NCBI GenBank assembly: GCA_947683625.1
Contig: CANTUR010000793.1
Coordinates: forward strand, 3,410,001 to 3,474,000
DNA from: Mallotus nudiflorus
Lineage: Eukaryota > Streptophyta > Magnoliopsida > Malpighiales > Euphorbiaceae
Direction of reading: 5' to 3'
DNA: 64,000 nucleotides
Shown here: positions 44,144 through 54,400 of the stretch, piece by piece
How positions within the stretch are numbered: the first letter of the stretch is position 1
Layout: each line of letters opens with the position of its first letter
Program-made: the position numbers and the translations under genes
The notes under the pieces: model-generated
Seen by the model: the letters and a program-made list of their open reading frames with translations, nothing else
What the model was told of the DNA's origin: nothing
The model's database searches: none

Positions 44144-45924
44144 TGTCAGTTTAATTAGTTCGCAATGAAATCCCAATGATGAGAAAATTCAAGTTTTGAA
44201 TGCAAGGGGAGCCTGAGACTTCTCTAAAATTGACTCTAAAAGCCCAAACACTAAGCCAAGCCTAAAAAACCATGTCCAAGCCTAAACACTAAGCCAAAGC
44301 CTATTGCCTCTTGACCCATGGACCTTGACCTGGCCCAAGTGAAGAGGCGATTGCCTCAATGAAGAGGCATCGTCTCTTTACCCTAGGTATCGATAAGGTG
44401 ACGCCTCATAAAAAAGGTGCTGCCTCATCACACCCACTCTCTATAGCATTAAATGTCATTAATGACAATAGTTGGAAGTCCACCTGTTAAGGATTTGGTC
44501 ATTTTTTGACGTAAAGGAAATAGCCTAGGGAATGAAAAAAGGCAATGGGAGAGGGTGAGAATGGGTTTTTTGAGAATTTAAAAAAGGAGAAAATATGAGG
44601 GGCTTTAAAAAGGAATGTAGGAGGCAAAAGAGGAGGAGGTTGGTTAATTGTTAGAAAGAAAAGCTCGAAAGAAAAAAAACACAAAAAAAGAGAAAGAAAA
44701 AAAGAAAAGAAAGAAATGAAGAAGAAGGGAGGAGACTTTGAAGATTAAGGGACTTGATTCTTGAGAAGAAGAGGGAACCTCCTTGCATTTAAGGCCATTC
44801 CTCCATCAACCAAGCTTTGAGGGCTCAGTTAGGAGTATTAATCATGTTCGAGTTAGTAAGTCTTTTTATTTTAAGCTTTTTAAGTTTTTATCTTTATAAA
44901 AAGCTTCGATTTGTTATTATTTGTGTGTTTTCTTGAGCTAAATTACTTATTTGAAGTTATAGAGAAGCATGGTTGTATGAAATATTGAGTATTGATTGTT
45001 GATACTTGTATATTTGCATATGTTTCTCATTTATATGCTTGATTTGCGCATTTCTTAGGATTTAAGAAATATAGAGTATTCCTGCCTCTATTGAAGAGGT
45101 GACGTCTATGGAGGCATCGTCCTTTCACGATGAGGCGATGTAGGCAGCGCCTTTTGGTCAGGAGGCAGTGCCTCTTTAACGGAACTTTGCCTTTTTATAC
45201 ATAATTTTCCATCCGTATTTAGCATGATTTTCGTGTTTAATTTGTTATATTTCTTGAAATTATGCGTGATTTCTAGGTTGATCAATATTATTTCTATGTT
45301 ATTTTCCTTTTTTTGTGTTATTTAGTGGATCATTTTATAAGTTTATGTTCATTTATTTTTGTGAATATTATATGTTGATGATTTGTAAATATTATTGTTG
45401 TTATTGTATGAGATTAACCTGTATGTGTTGTAGGAACTATTTGGTGATTTTTAATCATTAGATGTTTACTTTATTTATCTTTTTTAGAGTATTAATTTGT
45501 GTAATTAATTAGTTTATTTTTGGTTTATGTATGGTTTATTTTTAGTATTTTTATATTTATTTGCACCAAAAAGTTGTAATCTTTAATCCTTTTTCCTTTT
45601 TATTTGGAATGAATGATTGTAAATTATTCTTATTTTCTTTTTATTTTATTTGTGATTGAATGTCAGGAATATAAGCACGAAATGAGACTAATATGCAAAC
45701 TTGGAATAAAATATAAAATTGGAAACCAACTGTAATTTTCAGTTAATATGAAAATAATTAAATAATCAAAGGTAATAAAATACAAAACACACACGGAGGT
45801 TAACTGCAAGGTTGGGTGGGCATTCTAAAAGCCCATACCTAGTTTCTGAACCTGATATCTGATGACGACTTCTGAGAACCTCTGTGGAATATAGTTGTTG
45901 TATAGTGTGTTTCGATTTTCATCA
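44144..45924 (+). mobile_element. Family B LTR
   Basis: 1781 bp, from TGTCAGTTTAATTAG (just after the polypurine tract) to TTTCATCA, four bases before a TGGCGACTCC primer site. Boundaries come from these signals, as no second copy is in the window. It has two GAGGCG/GCCTC motif clusters (44340-44430, 45080-45180) and a very purine-rich stretch at 44650-44730. The presence of a primer site after it shows that it once served as a 5' LTR. Confidence 0.75.
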
Positions 45925-45927
45925 GGG

Positions 45928-45937
45928 TGGCGACTCC
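45928..45937 (+). other. Primer-binding site after the family B LTR
   Basis: TGGCGACTCC, the same start as the family A site at 20289. Only about 110 bp of leader follow before family A LTR sequence begins (about 46043). Confidence 0.55.
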
Positions 45938-46042
45938 ATCTCTGTTTTAGGCTCCAAGCCCACTATGTATTTCCTAGTGAGCCCCGAGCTCACACAGTGT
46001 TGTGGCCGCCATCACTTGGGTGCGCGACCAAAATCGCCGCCT

Positions 46043-46663
46043 ATAATCATCATATATCATCATAGCATAAATAATCACTATGAACATGAATGATCATTTG
46101 CATTTTGCTTACTCTTTCAAGTGATTAAGTTTCCATTACTTATCCCATTGTTTATGTGATCGAGGAAGCTGTGTGAATGGTTATATTTACCTTGCAGATT
46201 CATCATATCTAAATTATATTTACTTTTCTGCAATCTTGTTTTTTTCTTTATATGTATTTTATTAGAAAAATGATGTAATAGTAATATCTTCAGTTTTATT
46301 ATCTTCTACTATCTGATGAATTGTATGAATGCTATACAAACTATTATTACCAAAACTAGGGTGTTGTGGTAGCTATACATCGAACATCGTATAATGAGAA
46401 ATAATTAAAAAAGTAGATATCCCGAACTCGAAAATCTCTACTGGGGGCAATACTCATTGAGTGACTCGATGTTGTCCTTTTCTTTTCCTAATTTTCTAAA
46501 AATCGGGTGGCAACTCCATGAAATCAAAAAGCATCTTATTCCTTCCAAGATCAATCATTTGTCCCTATTTGGTAAAGTTGTCATGTCCTTTGGAAATAAA
46601 GTAAAAAGACCCTTATGGAACCAATTCGCCTTGAAATTGAAAATAAGAATTGTCGCTCACACA
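46043..46663 (+). mobile_element. Family A LTR, 3' third only
   Basis: Matches the last 620 bp of the family A LTR: CATAGCATAAATAATCACTA, GTGTGAATGGT, ACTAGGGTGTTGTGGTAGCT, GTGACTCGATGTTGTCC and the end GTCGCTCACA at 46663. It is truncated at its left end, where family B leader begins. It ends at the base before the ATG of an ArfGAP fragment. Confidence 0.85.
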
Positions 46664-46987
46664 ATGGCATATAAAAACTTTAACGATAGAAATGTTGTGT
46701 TTAGAAAGCTGAAAGTGAAATTCAAAAATAAGGTTTTATGTGTTTGCTATTTTGTTTTTATTTTTTGAAGTTTTTTTTTTACAAATTTGATTTAGATCTT
46801 TATATGTTTTGTGATTGGATCTTGAATTTAAATTCATTGATTTTTTCTTTATGTTAGCTAATTTGTAAATGTGCTTCGATTGTAATGCTAAAAACCCAAC
46901 TTGGGTATTTGTTTCTTATGGGATTTTCCTTTGCATCGATTGCTTTGATGTTCATCATAGCCTTGGTGTACATATTAGCTTCGTCAG
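46664..46987 (+). pseudogene. ArfGAP (AGD8/9/10-like) N-terminal fragment, broken
   Basis: Two exons of an ARF GTPase-activating protein. Exon 1 (46664-46732, 23 codons): MAYKNFNDRNVVFRKLKVKF, like the plant AGD start. Exon 2 (46869-46987): the zinc finger MCFDCNAKNPTWVFVSYGIF followed by LCIDCFDVHHSLGVHISFVR, i.e. C-x2-C-x16-C-x2-C. Defects: the exon 2 acceptor AG is AA (46867-46868); the catalytic arginine finger in C-x4-R is His (VHH for VHR); the rest of the ArfGAP domain is absent downstream. Exon 1 starts at the base after a retrotransposon LTR end, so the host promoter is gone. Non-functional for GTP hydrolysis by family knowledge. Confidence 0.85.
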
Positions 46988-47189
46988 GTATTCTTGCTAC
47001 TTTTTTTCCTAAGGATAAAAAATAATATATGAATAATGCTTTTGGTGTTTAATTAACTGATTTAGACATATGATATGAATAGATACAGTTTATTCAATAT
47101 CTTTCTTTGGGCATAGTTTCAATATGTTTTGGATGTTGTTCTCCAATATAAATTATATGTAAAATAATTGTAAATTTTCATCAAAGTTA
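46988..47189. other. Spacer after the ArfGAP fragment
   Basis: Begins with a usable donor (GTATTC) after exon 2, then AT-rich intron-like sequence. The expected next ArfGAP exon is not found here or anywhere to 51400. Confidence 0.5.
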
Positions 47190-47369
47190 ATGAGGAATCT
47201 TAACAACAATCAAAATTCAAAATTGCTGGTGGAGAAGTATGGGGTTGATTATGTTAACTTTGGGATCTTTACAATTGTCAACAATATTTGGACATGGGCA
47301 GCTCTTGTCATTATAGTTGTTAACTTTTGGAGAATCAAAACTGCTGATGTCCTCATTAAATCGGAGTAG
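47190..47369 (+). CDS. Small ORF with one membrane segment, probably a gene remnant
   Basis: 59 codons from ATG at 47190 to TAG at 47369. Sequence blocks: KLLVEKYGVDYVNFGIFTIV, then NNIWTWAALVIIVVNFWRI (a likely membrane helix), ending ADVLIKSE. Beyond the TAG the same frame stays protein-like for about 25 more residues if one more stop (TGA) is ignored (VSSTKPSLILETSQTHQPPH), and both stops could come from CAG and CGA by C-to-T change. That pattern suggests a decayed longer gene rather than a true 59-aa protein. I do not recognise the family with certainty. It could have been brought along with the ArfGAP fragment. Confidence 0.35.
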   Translation: MRNLNNNQNSKLLVEKYGVDYVNFGIFTIVNNIWTWAALVIIVVNFWRIKTADVLIKSE

Positions 47370-48354
47370 CCACCATGAGTGTCTTCAACTAAGCCATCTC
47401 TAATTCTTGAAACATCGCAGACGCATCAACCTCCTCACTTAACTATTAATATGATGGGTGTAAGGAGTGGCCAAAGAGTTGGGAGAGAGTTGTGTTAAAG
47501 ATTTAGTTATAGTTTAGTTAAGAATTTAGTTTCAAACTTCAGCAACTATGTGTTTGCATACTTGTGTTCCTTTAAGAAGTAGAGAAGAAGAATGTTTCTT
47601 TTCTTTTTTTCCTTGAATTGAAAAAAATAATGTTAACTTGTACAAAGATGCTCATTAATTACCTCTTTTCATCACTTAAAAGGTAGGGTTAATATTGTCA
47701 TTTCTATGTTTATTATCACATGACATTCATGTGCAATTCCATGTCATTAGCTCTATATGTCTAGTTAACAAAAAGATATGGGCAACTTGTTAATTACTTG
47801 TAAAATACATTATTTTGTAACGTTAAAACAAGTTGCAACACTTATTTATTACTTTTAAAAGTTCAAACACTCAATTGTTAAATTTAAAAAAGTACAAACA
47901 CTGAATTTTTTTTATCCTTAAATTATTTGCTAGTAGTCATAAGTCTTGACACATTAACTTATAATGGAAAGTTTATATAGAAGAAAAAAAGTTCATAAAT
48001 AATTTATAAGAAGGCTAAAAACAAAAGTACTTCATTTTGGCTTTAAGAAGCAAAATACAGGTTAGCTTCTCATGTGAATCCAAAAACTATTACTTTTGGT
48101 TGAAGATGAAGTAAGGATAAAAGGAGAAAGAGAGAGGTATTTTTTCTCTTAAGTTAAATTACCTATGTGGCATTAAGTCAACGTGAGTGTTTATCGAACC
48201 TTAGAGAATTTGCAAACTAAAAAAAGGTGTTTAAAAATTATATTTTTCAATATGTTTAGATATTAAATTGGTAAGTTTATAAGTTGAGGAGATAAAGTGA
48301 TAAAAATTGTCATAAGTCCTGTAAGTTAAGTTGAGGTGGTAAGCCTTTCTTTTT
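47370..48354. other. Intergenic DNA, nothing recognised
   Basis: AT-rich, no open frame of note and no clear repeat ends. Confidence 0.5.
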
Positions 48355-49369
48355 GGGATAATGACCACATAAGTCCTATAAGTTATTTAAAATTTCAATT
48401 GAGTCCTAATTTTTTTTATTAAGTCCTAAAAGCATTTACATATTTTCACATTAGTCCATTCTATTATGTCAAATGAAATGGATTGACATTGACAATTAAC
48501 GAAAAGGGATAATGACCCCATGAATCCTATAAGTTATCCAAAATTTCAATCAAGTCCTAAATTTTTTTAATTGAGTCCTAGAAGCTTTTAAATGTTATCA
48601 TGTTAGTCCATTTTTGTTATATCAAATAGAATGGACTAACATCGACAATTGACGAAAATGGAAAGCAGTAAAATCATCTTCAAATCAAACCCATATATAC
48701 TCACTCATTATTGGGTGTGCAGAGATAGCTCGTTAAGTCTCACGGGCATTATTGGGTATATAAAGGTAGCCCATTTTTTAGTTTTGGCATTATTACTGAG
48801 AGTTGTACACTAAGAACGAGCCTTATTGCCCATGAGTGAGTGTAGTGGAGAATTGAAAACATTTAAAGTAAATGGACTAACAGGCAATAATGCTCATTCC
48901 ATTTTTAAAATTTTGTTAACGAGCTATCTTTGTTTGACAATTAAAGGAAATGGACTAACAGAGTGTAGTTAATGCTTGCACTACACTCACTCATAGGCAA
49001 TAATGAAGGGTAGTTAATGCTCCACTATACGCACTCACGGGCAATAATCCAATGAACTAACAAAATGGTAATTACCGATATTATTCCATTCTATTTGACA
49101 TAACGAAAATGATTAACATGATAACATTTAAAGGCTAATATGACTTAATTAAAATTTTTTTTTAGGATTTGATTGAAATTTTGGATAACTTATAGGACTC
49201 GTGGGGTCATTATCTCTTTCCGTTAATTGATGACGTTAGTCCATTCCATTTGACAATGGAAGTGTACTATTATGAAAACATGTAAATGCTTTTAGGATTT
49301 AATAAAAATTTTTTTTATGACTTGATTTAAATTTTGGATAACTTACAGGACTTTTGAGTTTATTATCCC
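48355..49369. mobile_element. Fold-back element with two-tier inverted repeats
   Basis: Starts GGGATAATGACC and ends with its inverse (TTATTATCCC). Each arm has two tandem copies of a roughly 150-bp unit (GGGATAATGACC at 48355 and 48506; inverse copies ending at 49216 and 49369), each unit carrying CCTATAAGTTAT, AAATTTCAATTGAG and TTAGTCCATT. The centre (48680-49050) has further inverted pieces around GGGCATTATTGGGT / GGGCAATAATG. No coding sequence. No convincing target duplication in the T-rich flanks. Fold-back or MULE-like. Confidence 0.75.
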
Positions 49370-49419
49370 TTTTTATTTTGGTCCTTGTTGTCTTTTTAAG
49401 GGATAAATACATAAATGAT

Positions 49420-50991
49420 ATCTAAATTTTTTCACTTTTATTATTTTGGTTTTCGAACTATTTTTTTTTTTTTACAATTAGGTGTCTAAACTTGCAAAAA
49501 ATTTCTAAAATGATGTCTCTAACAGGTTTTATTAATTTAAGTGTTTATGTGTCTTATTTTAAACAATAAATTGACTTAAATGCAATTTTTTTTTATATTA
49601 GATTCTTTTTTTTTATTTTTTTTATATATACTGAATTTGAAAGAAAAATATATTGAATATTATTAATAAAAATAAAATAATAATTAAACTATTATTATTG
49701 AAAAATAGAAATAAAATAAAAATATTAAATTTATTTTTGAATTTACATCAAAGAGTGAAAAGAAATACAGTTTAACTAAAATAAAAATACACATAAAAGT
49801 TTATTTCTTATAATTAAATAATAAAAAATAAAATAAAATTTTAATGGATTAAAATTTTATTTTACTAAAATTATGAACAAACAATTAAATTCAAGCACTA
49901 TAATTAGTAAAATAAAAATAAAAATAAAAATAAATTAGTTTTTTAGTTTAATATGATAAATAAAAAATACTTTTGTCATAAAAATAATTAGAATAATAAA
50001 GAAATAAAGTTCAATATAAAGACTTTGACATGTAAAATGAGCAACCATTTTTATAAGGAAAAAGGTCTAAATATGACCCTAATGTTTACCTCAATTTTTA
50101 TTTTAACACTTTATATATTTTGAAATCCAATTATGACCCTAAAGTTTCAAATCAGTGCATTTAAACATTGTTGTATTAGAATCAAGGGACAATGTCTAAA
50201 AATGATCTCATATTTACCCCAAATCTCATTTTAACACTATATGTTTTTAATTGAAGAAAAAAAATCAAATTTAATATTTTAATAATTTCTTTTTATTTTT
50301 AATTTCAAGAATAAATTATTTGAGCTTCAATTTTTAATCATTTTTTAAAATTGAATTATAATTATTAATTAAAATATGAATAATAAATGCATAAATTATT
50401 TTCTAATGCTAAATGGTTGAATAGTTTTTATATATATTATAATTTTAATGTGGTATTAAACATATATATTATACTTTAATTAAATTAATATTCATGTTAT
50501 TTGTACTTTATGATTTTATTTTAATATGTAGTTACTTTTTGTACTACTAGAATAATAGGAAAAAATAAAAAAAATACTAATAAATATTGAAATAAAAAAT
50601 TTCTTGAAAGTAGTTTAAATTATATCTTAGTTTATATGTATTGAAATAAAAAATTTCATTAAATTTTAAAAAATAAATAAAATTAGAAACTTAAATAATT
50701 TATTCTTAAAGTTAAAGTAAAAATAAAATTGTTGAAATATTAAATTTAATTTTTTTCAAATAAAAAAATAAAGTGCCAAAATGTCTGTTAAATTTAATAT
50801 TTAAATGCACTAAATTTAAAAATTTTAGAGTTATAATCATACTTCAAAAAATATAAAATGTCAAAAGTGAGAATTGAAATAAATATTAGAGTTATATTTA
50901 GACCTTTTTGCTTTTTATAAATTTTTTATAGGTTCAAACGTCTAAAAATAAAAAAAATTATTCAAACAATAAAATGGTAAAAATGAAAAAG
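49420..50991. mobile_element. Possible outer TIR element around the MULE-type MITE
   Basis: 49423-49510 (TTTTTCACTTTTATTATTTTGG...GTGTCTAAACTTGC) resembles the inverse of 50925-50990 (GGTTCAAACGTCTAAAAATA...AAAATGAAAAAG). The MITE at 50057 would then have landed inside it. The arms are A/T-rich, so chance similarity cannot be excluded. Confidence 0.4.
50057..50911. mobile_element. MULE-type MITE with 9-bp target duplication
   Basis: 855-bp AT-rich element with inverted ends of about 110 bp: GGAAAAAGGTCTAAATATGA at the left, GCAAAAAGGTCTAAATATAA read from the right. Perfect 9-bp flanking repeat TTTTTATAA (50048-50056, 50912-50920). Long TIRs with a 9-bp duplication are typical of Mutator-like elements. 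No transposase. Confidence 0.75.
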
Positions 50992-51428
50992 TCAGCAGTG
51001 TTAGCGGTTTTGGATGTAGTTGCCAAGGGAACAAAATATAAGGTAGTTGATTGTCATGAAAAATGCGGTAGATACAATTTTGTCAAACCAAAAAAAAAAC
51101 TATAATTGGCCCAAAAAAAATCAAAAACAAAAATTGGATACCACAATTATATTTATCCAAAGTTGAAGTTTTGCTTGTTCGAAAAACAAAAAAAATTTGA
51201 AGTTTCAAAGAAACTTCCAAACGCGTGAACATACGAAGTAGGATCATTGTCATGCCCGTTAAGAAAAGAAGTACAAGAAGGAAATAATAAGCAGATCGGT
51301 TGAATGCATCATAATCATTTTCTCAGCTCGATTTTGCTTTCTAATTAAATCCAAAACGAAAATATTGTTGTTGTTGTTGTTTTTTTTTTTTTTGATTGCC
51401 TCGAACCAATTCAAATCCTGTAAAGAAG
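50992..51428 (+). promoter_or_regulatory. Promoter region and 5' leader of VPS60
   Basis: Sequence between the TIR elements and the VPS60 start. It contains an ACGCGTGAAC stretch at about 51221 and a GTTGTTGTT/T-rich tract at 51365-51393 just before the ATG, a common plant leader feature. No clear TATA box close to the start. Confidence 0.4.
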
Positions 51429-54400
51429 ATGAGAAGGGTGTTTGGCGTTAAGAAAGATAAAGAACCTCCTCCTTCTATTCAAGATGCTTCCGATAGGGTA
51501 CTATTTTTTTTAATTACTGTCTTAATTTCTATTTTGTGCTCTGAATTGGTTTATTATTGTTTGTTGATTAGGAATTTGATTCAGGTGATTAGGGTTTTTA
51601 TTTAATTTTTAATTCTTTTTTATTGAATGATTAGGGTTTTCATTTTTTATTGTTTGTAATGAATGATCAGATAAATAAAAGAGGAGACTCAGTGGATGAA
51701 AAGATAAATAAGTTGGACGCAGAGCTCACTAGATATAGAGAACAGATTAAGAAAACAAGACCTGGACCTGCTCAAGAAGCTATTAAAGCCAGAGCTATGA
51801 GGGTTCTTAAGCAAAAGCGAATGTAAGTATTTTCACCTTGTTTGAAAATTCTAGAAAAGAAAAAAGAAATGTGTGAATTTAGTTCAATATGGATTCTATT
51901 TATCAATTTCTCATGTTTGGAAACTTCATACTTGTAAGAATTCAACTCTTTTGACTTTTTTTTAGAAGGAAAAGCGATATGATTTTGCATGAATTCAATT
52001 CAATTGAACTCTTGAACATGATTACTTTCTAACAAGGTCTTTATGTTATTTTGAGTTGGTCCTTGAGCAAAGGTGAATTGTGAATTTTGAACTTCTTCCT
52101 CAATATTCCAAGTTATTTATTAAATTATTATTGCCACTTACTTCTTATGTTGTATTTGAATAAGAAGTGAAGTTTAATTTGGTAAATTTTTATATACGTT
52201 ATTCTTTATATAAGTTGACCATTTACAAATTATGTATGTTCCAATTTCTGTTGCTGATGTATGCATCAAATTTAACCTATGATAAGATCTAAGTCCTAAC
52301 CATCTGTTTCAATGAAAATTATCCCTTACCCAAAATGGACTAAAATTATCCCTTGAAGCAGATTATGCCATGAGACTAAAGTTGATTTTTAGAGTGAGAG
52401 CTATGGGATTTAGAAATTTAATTCTTTGTTTCCGTTTTCAATTTAGCATCTCTAGATTTTGAATTTTGAGGGAATATTATTTTACCTAAAAAGAAGGAAG
52501 AAATGATGATGATAAAGAATGAAGATATTGAATTACCAAATTGAAGAAATAGGGAAACGTTGGAGGGCAGGGTTAATGTACAAGGCTGGTTTTGTGGTTG
52601 AGTAGAGTAATAGTCAGCAATTTGTTTGCTGATTTGGTGCAAATGCTTCATTTCAGCTTTTCACTAACTTATCTGTTGAGTGACAATATTTAGTGGTCAA
52701 ATCAGACAATAAAACCTTCATGGCCACTATGAACTTTAGTGACCTGTTTGATGCCCATGGATCAAATATACATTGGAAAAGGTTCATTGATGAATTTGCA
52801 AGACCATGTTATATGCAATAGAGCTAATATATTTATTGATAATCTCTGTATAGGAAAGTAGGGTACCGCTTTTCTTACATGTTGTTCTCTTCCACTGTTT
52901 ATAAAATCAATAAACATGTTGGACAGGTATGAAGGACAGCGGGACATGCTTTACAACCAGACATTCAACCTTGATCAAGTTGCATTTGCATCTGAGGGTA
53001 TTAAAGATGCTCAACAAACTGTATGCTCTAAAACACTTTCAACATTTTCAAAGATTTTTATTTTCATAATTGCTGCTGAAAAATGCCCCCATTTGTTTCA
53101 CATGTGCAAGACTGATTTACTACCCAAAGATAGAGCTTTCAAAATGGATATCAGTATGATATGAAGTTACTTTTATAAGTTGTAGTTGTTCTTTAGAATA
53201 AACTTAAAGAGTAAATGCAATTTTCTTCTTCATATAGCACCACCACTATTATCCTTCATAGTGGAAATCTTATGGTGCAAGACTTGTCTCTTACCTGCAT
53301 CTCATTGTCCATTATCTCCTTTAACAGCCTAAATCATTTTAGCCAGTAATTAGTGCCCCTGAATTTTATCCAATGAACATGAGTGATGATGCCATTGTTT
53401 CTTTGCTTCAACTTGCAATAGGAAAATTTAGTTGTTTAATTTTGTTTTGAATGTTCATGTACTTCACATGATCATCATAGTTGTTAAAGAGGCGTGCCTC
53501 AAGCTCAAGGCTCAAGAGGCTTAGACTTTTGTGCCTTAACCTTCAAAAGATGGGTGATATTACAAAGGTGTGTGCCTTTGTGCGCCTTGAGCCTCAGGTG
53601 AGGCACATTCAAGGCATGCCTTTGTAATATTTTGGACTTTTTTTTGTCTTCTTAAAGCTTTAGTCAGATATAATTTGGGCTTTTAAAGTTTTAGTTTAAT
53701 ATAATTTGGGCTTTTAAAGTTTTAGTCAGATTTAATTTGGGCTTTTAATATAATGGACCTGCCATGGTTTGACACACCAAGTCATCCTAAAAAAATAGGG
53801 GAAAAGAATTGATGGAATAAGAAAAGAGAAGAGTTGGTAATATGGGGTGCAGTTGCTAGAGCTAGCAAAGGTGAAGAGGATGCATATAACACTAAATCAA
53901 TTATAGGCATGGGTGTTGCATGTAGATCGACTCAAAATGGTAGAACTAAATATGTAACAAGCACAAAATCATCTTCTCAAAGGACGATCAATAATCCTTT
54001 TATAATTAGAGACAAAGAAGAAGATGATGTTGAAGAAGATGATGAAGAAGAAATTGAAAGTGATCATAAGGAATTTGATAAGGAAAAAGAAAATGAAGAA
54101 GATGATTTGTTGAGCTTAATGATGATGAACAGTTTTGTTATGGACTTTTGGAAATATAAATATTTAGTAGGATTAGATTTATAGTTGTAAGTCTCTTGAA
54201 CTTTTTTTTATTTTAAATTTACAAGACATTGATGCCAAGTTTATTATTTTTATGCATGTGTTGTGTTTTAAGTGTTATTACATGAATTATTGTTTTTTCT
54301 TTATTTTTACTTTTTTGCGCCTCACTTTGATAAGGCATGCATTTGTGCCTTGTGCCTAGGCTCCACCACTCTTTGTGCCTTGATGTGTCTGTTGCTTTTA

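Noticed and set aside
51396..51428. Upstream in-frame extension of VPS60 exon 1
   Set aside because: It lacks an ATG (TTG at its start); the conserved family N-terminus MRRVFGVKKD begins at 51429.
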